Part shown: in pieces, positions 45,028 through 54,165 of the stretch | Numbering within the stretch: the stretch's first letter is position 1 | Layout: each line of letters starts with the position of its first letter | DNA from: DASUNQ01 sp035536455 | Lineage (GTDB): Bacteria > Acidobacteriota > Thermoanaerobaculia > Multivoradales > UBA5704 | Assembly: GCA_035536455.1 (NCBI GenBank) | Contig: DATLOC010000027.1 | Coordinates: 51,136-115,135, forward strand | Direction: 5' to 3' | Length of the DNA: 64,000 bases | Made by a program: the position numbers and the translations under genes | Notes under the pieces: model-generated | Told to the model about the DNA's origin: nothing | What the model saw: only the letters and a program-made list of their open reading frames with translations | The model's database searches: none

Positions 45028-45158
45028 GTTGCCCCGGGACCAAGCGGCGACGGCGGGTGCCGTTCGCCGCTGCAGCAAGGCCCATCGTGAGGGCTCGATC
45101 ACGAACGACAAGGGGCCGGGCCACGGCTCGGTCCCGCAATTAAGGACCAAGGTGAGTT

Positions 45159-45368
45159 ATGCGTACGACCGGTAGAGTGAAGTGGTTCAACGACACGAAG
45201 GGTTTCGGCTTCATCACCCCCGAGAACGGCCAGAAGGACTGCTTCGTCCATCATTCGGCCATCAAGGCCGAGGGCTTCAAGAGCCTCGCCGAGGGTGACC
45301 GCGTGGAGTTCGACGTCGTCGAGGGCCAGAAGGGCCCCGCGGCCGAGAACGTGGTCAAGCTCGACTGA
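45159..45368 (+). CDS. cspA: Cold-shock protein, CspA family
   Basis: 69 residues: a complete cold-shock domain with RNP1 KGFGFITPE and RNP2 CFVHHSAI, starting TGRVKWFNDT. It binds single-stranded nucleic acid and melts RNA structure. The ATG has AAGGTGAG as ribosome site. A leader of about 200 bases with a terminator-like hairpin and a strong terminator after the stop make it a single-gene unit. The symbol is by family; such genes often have several paralogues. Confidence 0.95.
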   Translation: MRTTGRVKWFNDTKGFGFITPENGQKDCFVHHSAIKAEGFKSLAEGDRVEFDVVEGQKGPAAENVVKLD

Positions 45369-45397
45369 GCGCCTGATCGAGAGCGTCAGCTCTCCGA

Positions 45398-45429
45398 GGC
45401 CGGTTCGCCGTGAGGCGACCGGCCTTTTT
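45398..45429 (+). terminator. Intrinsic terminator of the cold-shock gene
   Basis: A stem of about 11-12 base pairs (GGCCGGTTCGCC, loop GTGA, GGCGACCGGCC) followed by five T, starting 29 bases after the cold-shock stop. Confidence 0.9.
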
Positions 45430-45442
45430 CATTTTCCGGAGC

Positions 45443-45766
45443 TCAGTGCCGCGCCAGCAGGGCGCGGAGGGTGCGGAGGGAGGGCGGGTCGTCGCCGACC
45501 GAGTGGATGATGCCGGCGCGGTCGATCAGGACGTAGGTCGGGAAGTAGGCGACACCGTAGCGGCGGGCGGTCTCGCCGGTGTCGACGCAGACCGGGTAGC
45601 GGGACGGGCGCTTCTCGAGGAAGGCCGGGAGCTCGGCGGCCTTGGCCTTCGTGTGGACCCCGACGAGCGCGAAGTCCGCCGCTGGCAGTGCCTTACTCAG
45701 GGCGTCGAGCTCGGGCAGCGCCGCGATGCAGGGGGTGCACCAGATTCCCCAGAAGTCGAGCAGCAC
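45443..45766 (-). CDS. TlpA/thioredoxin-like protein, N-terminus short
   Basis: 107 residues from GTG 45766, with redox site FWGIWCTPC and later YFPTYVLIDRAG (cis-Pro region), matching TlpA/ResA-type thiol reductases. The frame continues upstream as SLAQLRGKVV, the normal entry into a TlpA domain, but there is no start codon, no first strand and no signal peptide in that frame. In another frame a GTG at 45836 gives VRRALRSGLLVLAGLAGAA, which looks like a signal peptide. A frameshift (natural or a sequence error) or a 5' truncation is therefore possible. Without a signal the protein would stay in the cytoplasm, which is unusual for the family. Confidence 0.65.
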   Translation of the reverse strand: MLLDFWGIWCTPCIAALPELDALSKALPAADFALVGVHTKAKAAELPAFLEKRPSRYPVCVDTGETARRYGVAYFPTYVLIDRAGIIHSVGDDPPSLRTLRALLARH

Positions 45767-45839
45767 GACCTTCCCCCGGAGCTGCGCCAGCGAGGCCAGC
45801 CAGGACGAGGAGGCCGCTGCGCAGCGCGCGCCGCACGCT

Positions 45840-46358
45840 TCAGCTCGCGCCGTAGCGCTCGGCCAGGACCGCCAGGTGGTGGCGGAGGTGGCCGGCGAGG
45901 ATCCAGGCCAGGGCCCGGACCGAGACGTCCTGGCCGTTGGCTTTGCCGGTGCGGGTCCAGGCCTCCTCCGGCAGCCGCCGGAAGAGCGCCAGGTTCCCCT
46001 CGCGCAGCAACGCCAGTTCCTCGGCGAGCGCCGCGAGCGGTGTGCTCCCCAAATCGGCGGCGGCGACGTAGGCCTTCTCGTCGAAGCCGGGGAGCGGCGT
46101 CGTGTCGCCGTGGGCGATGCAGAGGGCGCGGTAGCCGAAGACGCGCTCGGCGTCGATCAGGTGGCTGAAGAGCTGGCGCAGGCTCCACTTGTCCGGCGCG
46201 TAGCGGAAGTCCTCGCGCTCCGGCGGCACGCCGGCGGCGATCCGCCGCAGCACCGCCGGCTGCTCGGCGAGCACCTCCAGGACCCCTTCCTCCGGCACCC
46301 GCGCCACGTAGCCGGCATAGAACGGGGCGTACTCGCCGGCGTCCGGCCGGCCGCTCAT
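45840..46358 (-). CDS. DinB-like protein
   Basis: 172 residues from ATG 46358, which overlaps the stop of the tricorn-homologue gene (ATGA). Four-helix bundle with metal-type His residues in LFSHLIDAERVFGY and GHLRHHLAVLAERYG, as in the DinB superfamily (DinB_2 type). Likely a metal-dependent transferase or hydrolase of unknown substrate. It is the second such protein in the window; the two share only family-level similarity. Confidence 0.82.
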   Translation of the reverse strand: MSGRPDAGEYAPFYAGYVARVPEEGVLEVLAEQPAVLRRIAAGVPPEREDFRYAPDKWSLRQLFSHLIDAERVFGYRALCIAHGDTTPLPGFDEKAYVAAADLGSTPLAALAEELALLREGNLALFRRLPEEAWTRTGKANGQDVSVRALAWILAGHLRHHLAVLAERYGAS

Positions 46359-49300
46359 TGCGAGTCCCCCTCCCCCTCGGGCTGCCTCCAGGGCGCCGGC
46401 GGCGCGGTGAGCCGCTGCGGCGGGCCCTTCGCCAGCTCGGCGAGCAGCACCTCGATCCCCTTCTCGAGGCTGGGGTCGCGCCCCTGCGCCACCAGGTGCG
46501 GCGCGTCGATCACCTCGATGTCGGGCGCCACTCCCTCGTTCTCGACCGCCCACCGACCCTCGCTGTCGATGAAGCGGAAGGCGGGGACGGTGATCGAGCC
46601 GCCGTCGAGGAGCGGCGGATTGCCGGAAATGCCGATCAGGCCCCCCCAGGTGCGGGTGCCGATGAGCGGCCCGAGCCCGAGCTTGCGGAAGTAGTAGGGG
46701 AAGGCGTCGCCGCCTGAGCCCGCCTGGCCGTTGATCAAGGCCACCTTGGGACCGACGTGGATGTAGCCCGGCGTCGTCGTCGGCACGCCGGAGCGGTTGA
46801 CCCAGTAGTTGAGGAGCGGCCGCGCCAGGAGCGCCGCCATGCGATCGGGGATGAAGCCGCCGCCGTTGTAGCGCACGTCGAGGATCAGCGCGTCCTTGTG
46901 CGCCTGCGGGTAGAAGTGCTTGAAGAGCTCGCGGTTGCCGGCCACCGCGGTGTCCGGCAGGTGGAGGTAGCCGATCCGCCTATCCGAGGCGGCCGCGACG
47001 CGCTGCCGCCGCTCCTCGACCCAGGCGAGGTAGCGGAGGCCGAGCTCGGAGCCGACCGGCCGCACCCGCTCGTCGTGGGCCCCCTTGCCGTCCGCGGCGG
47101 AAGCGACGCGCAGCGTCACCACCGCGTCGGCCTTCCCCTCGAGCAGCCGGTAGAAGTTGTCGACGCCGCGGGTCGGCACACCGTCCACCGCCAGGATGAG
47201 ATCGCCCTCCTTCACCCCCACGCCCGGCTCGGTGAGCGGCGAGCGGAAGTCGTCGTGCCAGTTCTCGCCGTGGTAGATGCGGGCGACGCGAAAGGCGCCG
47301 GAAGGATCGGCCTCGATGTCGGCGCCGAGGAGGCCTCCAGGCACCCGCTCGACGTCGTGCTCGGTCGGCGGCTGCACGTAGGCGTGGCCGGCGTTGAGCT
47401 CGGCGATCAGCTCGCCCAGGACGTAGTCGAGGTCGGCGCGCGAGGCGACGTGAGGGACCAGCTCGCCGTAGCGCGCCCGCATCTCGGGCCAGTCGACGCC
47501 GTGCAGCTCGCGGTCGTAGAACCAGTCGCGCACCAGGCGCCAGGAGTCGTCGAACATCTGCCGCCACTCGGCGCGCGGCTCGACCTTGAGCGTCATCCGA
47601 TCGAGCGCCAGCTTGCTATCGGCGGCCTTCTGCCCGGGCGCGGCGCCGACGATCGCGAACTCGTCGCCGCGCTGCTGGACGAGGAGCTTCTTGCCGTCGG
47701 CGGAGAGCTGGTAGGCGTTGACGCCGTCGAGCACGCCCTCCTCCTTCTCGGCCTCGAGGTCGTACATCTTGAGCTGCCCCGCCGGGCCGTCGCCGGTCAG
47801 GTAGAAGACCCCCTTCTCGTTGGCGGCGAGGTTACGGTAGCTGCCGGGAGCGCCGGGGATGGCGCGCACCCGCGCCTCGAAGCCGTCGAAGTCGATCGCG
47901 ACCTTGACCGCCGGCGGCTTGGCGCCGGGGTCCTTCTCCTCGGCGCTTCGGGGTCGGGGCTTCGCCTCGCCCTCTGCCGGCGGCGACTGCGGGTGCCCGG
48001 GCTGGTGCTGGACGTCCGCCACCCGCATGCCGTCGTCCTTCTTCTCCTCGGCTCCCTCCTCGTCGCTCATGGGGAGGAAGAGGGCGGGGCCGTCTTTCTG
48101 CAGCACCGCGACGTAGATCCGCGTCGGGTCGGTGTAGACGTAGTCGAACTCGTAGCTGCTGAAGGTGAGGTTGTAGTCGCGGTTCGACAGGAAGTAGAGG
48201 TAGCGCCCCGTGGGGTCCCAGGTGGGCTCGAACTCGGCGGTCGCGTCGGAGGTGAGTTGGCGCGCGCGGCCTCCGTCGAGCGAGTAGACCCAGACCGAGG
48301 GCAGCTGCGTCACCCCGAACTTGGTGTAGGCGAGCCAGCGCGAGTCGGGCGACCAGCGGTAGTCGGTGACGTCGGCGGTCTTGCTCCCGTCGGCCTCGAC
48401 GATCCGCCCGCCGTCCACTGCGACGTAGCGCAGCCGCTGCCGGGTGTCGCCCCAGGCGAGCTTCTTCGAGTCCGGCGACCAGGCGGGCTGGAAGCGCCAG
48501 ACGCCGCCGTCCTGCGTCACCCGCCGCGGCTCGCCGCTGCCGTCGGCGTGGCGCAGGTAGATCTCGTACTCGCCGGTGGCGTTGGAGAGGTAGGCGATCC
48601 AGCGCCCGTCGGGCGACCAGGCGGGGTCCATCTCGCGCACGCCGGGAGTGGCGGTGAGGTTGCGCGGCTCCCCCTCCTTGGCCGGCACGGTGAAGACCTC
48701 GCCGCGGGCGCCGAAAACGGCGCGCTTGCCGGTCGGGGAGATCCCCCACGACTGGACGTCCTCGGCGACCTTGCGGAAGTAGGGGACGGTCTGGGGAAAA
48801 TCGCCATCGACCCGCACCGGCACCTTGCGGCTGGCCGCGGTGCGCGGGTCGAAGAGGTAGATCCAGCCGCCGTTCTCGTAGACCAGGCTGTCCGGACCGC
48901 CGCTCGGCCAGAGGACGTCGTAGCGGTCGTGGTTTGTCACCTGCCGCGGCGTGCGGTCGGCCTCGCGCCAGGCGTAGAGCTGCAGGCGGTCGGTGCGGTC
49001 CGAGGTGAAGTAGATCGTGTCGCCGACCCAGACCGGCTGGTTGTCGGTGCCGGCGAAGTCGGTGATCTGCTCGGCGGTGTTGCGCGCCAGGTCGTAGATC
49101 CAGACGTCCTGCGCGCGGCCGCCGCGGTGCCGCTTCCAGGTGCGGAACTCGCGCATGATCGGCGTGAAGACGTACTTCGTGCCGTCCGGCGAGAGGGTGC
49201 CGGTGCCGCCTTCGGGCATCGGCAGCGGCACCTCCATGCCGCCGTCCGCCGGCACCTTGTAGGGGCGCGAGATGCGGTCGTTCCAGGGCGTGCGGTGGGC

Positions 49301-49717
49301 GTTGAAGAGGACGTGCTTGCCGTCCGGCGTCCAGCCGAGCACCTGGTTGTCGACGCCGCCGCGCGGCGGGATGCGGCCGACGTCGTTGTAGAAGGTGAGC
49401 TGCCGCGGCACGCCGCCAGCGACCGGGATGGTGAAGACCTGGCGCGTGCCGCCGTACTGGCCGGTGAAGGCGAGGGTCCGGCCGTCGGGGGAGAACTTGG
49501 GGAAGAGCTCTTCGCCGCGGTGCGAGGTCACCCGCCGCGCCGTGCCGCCGGCCGCCGGCACGGTCCAGACGTCGCCGGCGTAGACGAAGGCGATGGTGTC
49601 GCCATGGACGTCGGGGTAGCGCAGCAGACGGCTCTCGCCGGCGGGCGGCGCCTCTTGGGCGGCGAGGGCGAGGGGGGAAAGCAGCAGGGCGGCGAGCAAC
49701 GAGAGGGCTTTGGGCAC
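46355..49717 (-). CDS. Tricorn-protease homologue (propeller, PDZ, S41 peptidase)
   Basis: 1120 residues from GTG 49717, chosen for GAAGGAG upstream and the signal peptide SLLAALLLSPLALAAQ. Residues about 30-350 and 350-650 form two propellers of WD40/TolB-like repeats (FSPDGRTLAFTG, WSPDGRWIAYLS, WSPDSRWLAYTK). A PDZ-like part (VKEGDLILAVDGVPTRG) precedes the C-terminal S41 catalytic domain, with the nucleophile about Ser1001 in NGQAGSGGDAFPYYF. The export signal places it in the periplasm, unlike the archaeal cytosolic tricorn. Propellers probably gate access of peptides to the active site. Confidence 0.92.
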   Translation of the reverse strand: MPKALSLLAALLLSPLALAAQEAPPAGESRLLRYPDVHGDTIAFVYAGDVWTVPAAGGTARRVTSHRGEELFPKFSPDGRTLAFTGQYGGTRQVFTIPVAGGVPRQLTFYNDVGRIPPRGGVDNQVLGWTPDGKHVLFNAHRTPWNDRISRPYKVPADGGMEVPLPMPEGGTGTLSPDGTKYVFTPIMREFRTWKRHRGGRAQDVWIYDLARNTAEQITDFAGTDNQPVWVGDTIYFTSDRTDRLQLYAWREADRTPRQVTNHDRYDVLWPSGGPDSLVYENGGWIYLFDPRTAASRKVPVRVDGDFPQTVPYFRKVAEDVQSWGISPTGKRAVFGARGEVFTVPAKEGEPRNLTATPGVREMDPAWSPDGRWIAYLSNATGEYEIYLRHADGSGEPRRVTQDGGVWRFQPAWSPDSKKLAWGDTRQRLRYVAVDGGRIVEADGSKTADVTDYRWSPDSRWLAYTKFGVTQLPSVWVYSLDGGRARQLTSDATAEFEPTWDPTGRYLYFLSNRDYNLTFSSYEFDYVYTDPTRIYVAVLQKDGPALFLPMSDEEGAEEKKDDGMRVADVQHQPGHPQSPPAEGEAKPRPRSAEEKDPGAKPPAVKVAIDFDGFEARVRAIPGAPGSYRNLAANEKGVFYLTGDGPAGQLKMYDLEAEKEEGVLDGVNAYQLSADGKKLLVQQRGDEFAIVGAAPGQKAADSKLALDRMTLKVEPRAEWRQMFDDSWRLVRDWFYDRELHGVDWPEMRARYGELVPHVASRADLDYVLGELIAELNAGHAYVQPPTEHDVERVPGGLLGADIEADPSGAFRVARIYHGENWHDDFRSPLTEPGVGVKEGDLILAVDGVPTRGVDNFYRLLEGKADAVVTLRVASAADGKGAHDERVRPVGSELGLRYLAWVEERRQRVAAASDRRIGYLHLPDTAVAGNRELFKHFYPQAHKDALILDVRYNGGGFIPDRMAALLARPLLNYWVNRSGVPTTTPGYIHVGPKVALINGQAGSGGDAFPYYFRKLGLGPLIGTRTWGGLIGISGNPPLLDGGSITVPAFRFIDSEGRWAVENEGVAPDIEVIDAPHLVAQGRDPSLEKGIEVLLAELAKGPPQRLTAPPAPWRQPEGEGDSQ

Positions 49718-49772
49718 ACGGGCTCCTTCGGATCGAGGTCCGCAGGCTACTACGGCGGCGGACGCCCGAGGT

Positions 49773-50969
49773 TTGGAAACGGCGCGGACTCGCATAGGCT
49801 TTCCTAAAGGATCGCAAACCACGGGAACCCGAACACGGGCGCGGCGCGCCGGACGGTGGCTGCTCGGCGCGGTGATGGTGGCGGGCGCCGCCGCGGCGCT
49901 CGCGAACTGCCACGGTCACGTCATCGAGCGGGTCCACGCGCCGAACTTTCCTCGAGACTTCGACTTCCGTTCGCCTCCGTGCTCGCCGGCTCCCACGGTG
50001 CCGCCGGGCGGAGACGACGTCGTCCTGGTGCGCTACTTGGCCTCGGGCGGGCTGTACGTCTCCTGGCGCGGGACGGGGCTCCTCACCGCGCCCTTCTTCT
50101 CCAATCCCGGGCTCTTCCGCGTCGGGTTCGGGCGGGTGCGGTGGCGAGAGGACGAGATCGGCCGCGGCCTCTCCGGGCTGCCCGCGGCGGACGCGATCTT
50201 CGCCGGCCATGCCCACTACGACCACATGGGCGACCTCGTGCCGATCCTGCGCACGCACGCGCCCGGGGCCCGCCTGTACGTCAACGCGACCGGCGATCAC
50301 ATGCTCGCTCCGTACCGCGACCTGCGCTCCCGTGCCAGCGTGCTGAAGGCCGTAAAAGTGTGGGAGCAGGTCCGCGACGCGGCCGGCCGGCCCATGCCGG
50401 TCCGCTTCCGGGCGTTCCGCTCGCGCCATGCGCCCCACTTGGGGCGTCTCCACCTCTTCCAGGGACGCCTGGAGCGCGACTGGCAACGGCCGTGGACCGA
50501 CATGCGCTGGCGCGACTTCCGCGAGGGGGAGGTCCACGCGTTCGTCTTCGATCTGCTCGACGCCGACGGCCGGGTCCGCTTCCGCCTCTACGCCAACGAC
50601 ACCGCGAGCCCGCGGGAGTGGGGAGTGCCGGAGGCGACGCTGGCGCGCGAGCGGCGCTTCGACCTCGCGGCGCTCACGATGGCCTCGTACTACCTCGTCG
50701 AGGAGTACCCGGAGCGGCTGCTCCGCGCCCTCCGGCCGCGGCACGTCCTGGCGATCCACTACGAGGACTTCTTCCAGCCGCTCGACCGGCCGGTGCGTTT
50801 CGTCCCGATGTTGACCGACGCCCGCGCCAACCGCTTCCTGGCGCGGGTGGAGACGGCCGTGCCACGCGCGGGCCGGCGTCCGCCCCAGCCGCGTGTCTGC
50901 GGACCGTCCGGGCCGGCCGTGACGATGGCCGTCCCCGGCGAGTGGCTCCGCTTCCGCGGCGGGGACTAG
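49773..50969 (+). CDS. Exported metallo-beta-lactamase-fold hydrolase
   Basis: About 398 residues. The start is uncertain: TTG 49773 is used here, and the frame is open back to TTG 49710. A basic stretch (RTRARRAGRWLLG) and hydrophobic core (VMVAGAAAALANC) look like a lipoprotein signal with Cys at a lipobox-like ANC. The metal motif AGHAHYDHMGD (HxHxDH) marks the metallo-beta-lactamase fold; a late HVLAIHYEDFF may give the last His ligand. The layout recalls UlaG/RomA-like hydrolases that act on phospholipids or lactones. It diverges from the tricorn-homologue gene. Confidence 0.8.
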   Translation: METARTRIGFPKGSQTTGTRTRARRAGRWLLGAVMVAGAAAALANCHGHVIERVHAPNFPRDFDFRSPPCSPAPTVPPGGDDVVLVRYLASGGLYVSWRGTGLLTAPFFSNPGLFRVGFGRVRWREDEIGRGLSGLPAADAIFAGHAHYDHMGDLVPILRTHAPGARLYVNATGDHMLAPYRDLRSRASVLKAVKVWEQVRDAAGRPMPVRFRAFRSRHAPHLGRLHLFQGRLERDWQRPWTDMRWRDFREGEVHAFVFDLLDADGRVRFRLYANDTASPREWGVPEATLARERRFDLAALTMASYYLVEEYPERLLRALRPRHVLAIHYEDFFQPLDRPVRFVPMLTDARANRFLARVETAVPRAGRRPPQPRVCGPSGPAVTMAVPGEWLRFRGGD

Positions 50970-50988
50970 AAGGAACGCCCGGAAGCGA

Positions 50989-52089
50989 TTAGGCGGCGGC
51001 GTGAGCGAGGCGCACCGGCAGGCGGCGTGCCCCCCAGGTGCCGGGGCGGGGCTCGAAGCGGCCGGGGCAGGGGGTGCCGCAGGCGGCGCAGCGGCCGGCC
51101 GCGTCGAGGCGCCAATCGGTCAGGGTGAACCAGTCGCGGCCGATGACGACCGCGCCGCAGCCGTGACAGTAGGTGCTCGCCCCGGCTTCGTCGTGGACGT
51201 TGCCGGTGTAGACGTAGCGCAGGCCGTTGGCCAGGCCGATGCGGCGGGCACGCATCAGGGTGGCGGGCGGCGTCGGCGGCTTGTCGAGCATCTTCCAGTC
51301 GGGGTGGAAGGCGGTGAAGTGGAGCGGCACGTCGGGGCCGAGCTCGGCGGCAACCCAGCGGGTCAGGGCGTCGAGCTCGGCGTCGGAGTCATTCTCGCCT
51401 GGGATCAGCAGGGTGGTGATCTCGAACCAGACGGCGGTCTCGTGCTTGAGGTACTTGAGGGTGTCGAGGACCGGCCCCAGCTCGCCGCCGCAGACCTGGC
51501 GGTAGAAGCGGTCGGTGAAGCCCTTGAGGTCGACGTTGGCGGCATCCATGAAGCGGTAGAAGTCGGCGCGCGGCTCGGGGCACACCTCGCCGGCGGTCAC
51601 CGCGACGGAGGCGATCCCCGCCTCGCGGCAGGCGGCGGCGACGTCGATGGCGTACTCGTGGAAGATGACGGGGTCGTTGTAGGTGAAGGCGACGCTGCGG
51701 CAGCCGAGGCGGCGGGCGGCGGCGGCGATCTTCTCGGGGCTGGCCTGGTCGGCGAGGGTGTCGACTTCGCGCGATTTGCTGATGTCCCAGTTCTGGCAGA
51801 ACTTGCAGGCCAGGTTGCAGCCGGCGGTGCCGAAGGAGAGGACTGGGGTGCCGGGGAGGAAGTGGTTGAGGGGCTTTTTTTCGATGGGGTCGACGCAGAA
51901 GCCGGAGGAGCGGCCGTAGGTGGTGAGGACGATCTGGTCGTGCTCGCGGGCGCGGACGAAGCAGAGGCCGCGCTGGCCTTCCAGGAGCTTGCAGAAGCGC
52001 GGGCAGAGGTCGCACTGAACACGGCCGTTGTCTAGCGCGTGCCAGTACTTCGTTGGAACGTAGTTCCCGCCTGGGAGGGTTTCGCGCAT
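50989..52089 (-). CDS. amrS: AmmeMemoRadiSam-system radical SAM enzyme
   Basis: 366 residues. Radical SAM cluster CNLACKFC (Cys91, 95, 98) after the typical LSFGTAGCN. An N-terminal Cys group (VQCDLCPRFC, QRGLCF) and C-terminal Cys pairs (YCHGCG, CAACGTPC) may hold more metal. This matches the AmrS/PflA-like group that usually occurs with Memo and AMMECR1 proteins. Neither partner is in this window, so they are either elsewhere in the genome or absent. The reaction of AmrS is not known to me. ATG 52089 lies behind a weak ribosome site. Confidence 0.88.
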   Translation of the reverse strand: MRETLPGGNYVPTKYWHALDNGRVQCDLCPRFCKLLEGQRGLCFVRAREHDQIVLTTYGRSSGFCVDPIEKKPLNHFLPGTPVLSFGTAGCNLACKFCQNWDISKSREVDTLADQASPEKIAAAARRLGCRSVAFTYNDPVIFHEYAIDVAAACREAGIASVAVTAGEVCPEPRADFYRFMDAANVDLKGFTDRFYRQVCGGELGPVLDTLKYLKHETAVWFEITTLLIPGENDSDAELDALTRWVAAELGPDVPLHFTAFHPDWKMLDKPPTPPATLMRARRIGLANGLRYVYTGNVHDEAGASTYCHGCGAVVIGRDWFTLTDWRLDAAGRCAACGTPCPGRFEPRPGTWGARRLPVRLAHAAA

Positions 52090-52140
52090 GCCTCTGGGTC
52101 CAACGGACTAAGACACTAGCGCCATTCCCTCGGTGGGGGA

Positions 52141-52306
52141 GGGGCCGTTCGGGGGTGCTCCTCCGGGGACCGCCGCGCGCGTTGGTGGACTTCCTGATCT
52201 GAGGCGCGCGGCTGCGCTTCGCGTCGCGCCAAGTGGGTCGTGTCCTGCCTGAGATTTACCAGGCGCTCGCTCAGAGCTCCCCGGAGGAGCACCCCCGAAC
52301 GGCCCC
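52141..52306. repeat. 166-bp element with perfect 29-bp inverted ends
   Basis: Bases 52141-52169 are the exact reverse complement of 52278-52306 (29 of 29). The 108 bases between hold a further GC-rich hairpin-like stretch around 52203-52230 and no convincing gene. It fills most of the 244-base gap between two minus-strand genes. The structure fits a miniature inverted-repeat element or a structured RNA; no target-site duplication is clear. Confidence 0.85.
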
Positions 52307-52333
52307 TGGGACCGTTGTTCCCTACCTGAAAAA

Positions 52334-54163
52334 CTAGTTTGCGGGCTCCGCTGGGGGTGTCGTGGCGAGAGCCTGGAGGTCCGCCAGCGAACGAAGCTCG
52401 CCCCCTCTTGCTACCCAGCGGAGGTGGCGGTAGGCGGTGGTGGAGGCTGTGGGGTCGGCGGAGAGGACTAGGAGGTCGGCGGCTTTGCCGGCGGTCAGGG
52501 TGCCCAGGTCTTCGCGGCCGAGGGCCTTCGCGGCGGTGCTGGTGGCGGCGACTAGGACTTGGGCGGGGGTTAGGCCGGCGGCTTCCATGGCTGCTAGCTC
52601 GGCGTGGATGGCGGGGCCGTGGAGGGTCAGGGGGTTGCCGGCGTCGGTGCCGAGGGCGATGGGGACGCCGGCGGCGGCTAGGCGCTTCAGGTTGGCGGCG
52701 GCGACTTGCTCTTCCTGGGCGAGGCGGCGCGCGCGGGACTCCAGGGCCGCCTCGGGGACCGCGGCGCGGTAGCTTGCGGTCTCGGCGAGCTTGGCGCGGG
52801 TCGCCGGGTCGACGCAGCCGTTGGGGTCGTCGACGGCCGGCGCCTCGCCGCGGGCGGCGGCGGCGAAGAGGCGGACGTAGCCGTCGCGGACGGTCAGGGT
52901 GGGCGAGTAGATCGCGCCGCTCGACTTGGCGAGCTGGACGAATTCGTCGTCGATCGGCTCCCAGACGCTGTGCACCAGGAGCTTGGCGCCGGCCCGCAGC
53001 GCGGCCTTGGCTTCGGCGAGGCCGGTGGCGTGGACGATGAGCGGCAGGTCGCGCGCCCGCGCCTCGGCGCCGGCGGCGGCGACGATCGGCTCGAACTTGG
53101 CGACGTCCGCGGGGTCGTCGACGATGTACCAGACCTTGACCGCGTCGGCGCCGCGGGCGGCGAGGTCGCGCACGGCGGCGCGCGCCGTCTCGGCGTCGGG
53201 GATGGGGGCGAACTGCCGCTCGCCGGGGAGGTTGAGCCAGTGGTCGATGGTCGAAAGCAGCGGGCCGGCCGCGGCGAGGCGCGGCACGTCGGTGCGCGGC
53301 TCGATCTCCGCGCGCAGCCCAAGCGTCCAGGGGTAGCCGCCGACGTCGAAGACCGCCGTGACCCCCGAGCACAGCTGCGAGCGCAGCAGGCGCTCGGGGT
53401 GGGCGCGCAGCCCCGCCTGCACGCGCTCGTAGGGGTGGCGGTCGCGGACGTCGAGCGCGTCGGGGCGGCCGTCGGCCCAGCCGGTCTGTGAGAGGTGGAC
53501 GTGGGTGTCGATCAGGCCGGGGACGATCCAGTGGCCGGCGACGTCGGTCGCTTCAACCCCCGCCGGAACCGGGCAGGCGGTGCGCGGGCCGGCGCACTCG
53601 ACCTTGCCGTCGCGCAGGACGACGACGGCGTCCGGGACCGGCGGCCCGCCGGTGCCGTCGAGGAGGGTGCCGCCGACCAGGGCGCGCGGCGGCGGCGGGA
53701 TGCCCGGGAGCGCCTCGAAGGCGGTGGACACCGCGATCTTCCAGCCCTCCGGCTTCTCGACGAACACGCGCTCCGAGAGCCCGATCGCCTCCGCGGCGCC
53801 GTAGCGGACGCGGTAGCGGTAGGTGCCGTAGACGACGCCGGGCTGGACGCGCACGAGGCGCAGGTCCTGAGCGTCGAAGGCGTCCGGCCAGTTCTCGCCG
53901 GTCGCGGTCGTGCCGGCGAGCCCCTCGTAGCCGAGGGTGAAGCCGGTCGGGCCGGTGCGGGCTAGGGACTCCGACTGCAGGTAGCAGGCGAGGTAGGCGT
54001 CGGGATCGCGGCGGCGGATGGCGTCGAGGTTGCGCTCGAAGAGCGCCCGGGCGGCGGCGAGGTCGGCCTCGGCGGCGGGGTCGGCCGCGGGACCGTTGGC
54101 GCGCGCCGCGGGCGCGGCGCCGAACAGCAGGACGGAAGCGAAGAGGAGGGCGAGGAGCGGGAA
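52334..54163 (-). CDS. Exported amidohydrolase with N-terminal NTF2-like domain
   Basis: About 610 residues from the first codon outside the tRNA gene. It begins directly with a signal peptide (PLLALLFASVLLFGAAPAARA). Residues about 35-150 look like a SnoaL/NTF2-like domain (FERNLDAIRRRDPDAYLACY). The rest is an imidazolonepropionase-like amidohydrolase: DTHVHLSQ metal site, LIVHATG, LVHSVW and LGTDAGNP. The start is unresolved. No ATG, GTG or TTG lies between the tRNA and the signal peptide, and the only in-frame starts (GTG 54226, TTG 54199) fall inside tRNA-Asn. The enzyme should hydrolyse a cyclic amide or peptide in the periplasm. Confidence 0.82.
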   Translation of the reverse strand, partial: FPLLALLFASVLLFGAAPAARANGPAADPAAEADLAAARALFERNLDAIRRRDPDAYLACYLQSESLARTGPTGFTLGYEGLAGTTATGENWPDAFDAQDLRLVRVQPGVVYGTYRYRVRYGAAEAIGLSERVFVEKPEGWKIAVSTAFEALPGIPPPPRALVGGTLLDGTGGPPVPDAVVVLRDGKVECAGPRTACPVPAGVEATDVAGHWIVPGLIDTHVHLSQTGWADGRPDALDVRDRHPYERVQAGLRAHPERLLRSQLCSGVTAVFDVGGYPWTLGLRAEIEPRTDVPRLAAAGPLLSTIDHWLNLPGERQFAPIPDAETARAAVRDLAARGADAVKVWYIVDDPADVAKFEPIVAAAGAEARARDLPLIVHATGLAEAKAALRAGAKLLVHSVWEPIDDEFVQLAKSSGAIYSPTLTVRDGYVRLFAAAARGEAPAVDDPNGCVDPATRAKLAETASYRAAVPEAALESRARRLAQEEQVAAANLKRLAAAGVPIALGTDAGNPLTLHGPAIHAELAAMEAAGLTPAQVLVAATSTAAKALGREDLGTLTAGKAADLLVLSADPTASTTAYRHLRWVARGGELRSLADLQALATTPPAEPAN

Positions 54164-54165
54164 GA

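Noticed and set aside
50989..52089. Complete AmmeMemoRadiSam system
   Set aside because: Only the radical SAM component is present; no Memo or AMMECR1 gene lies within reach.
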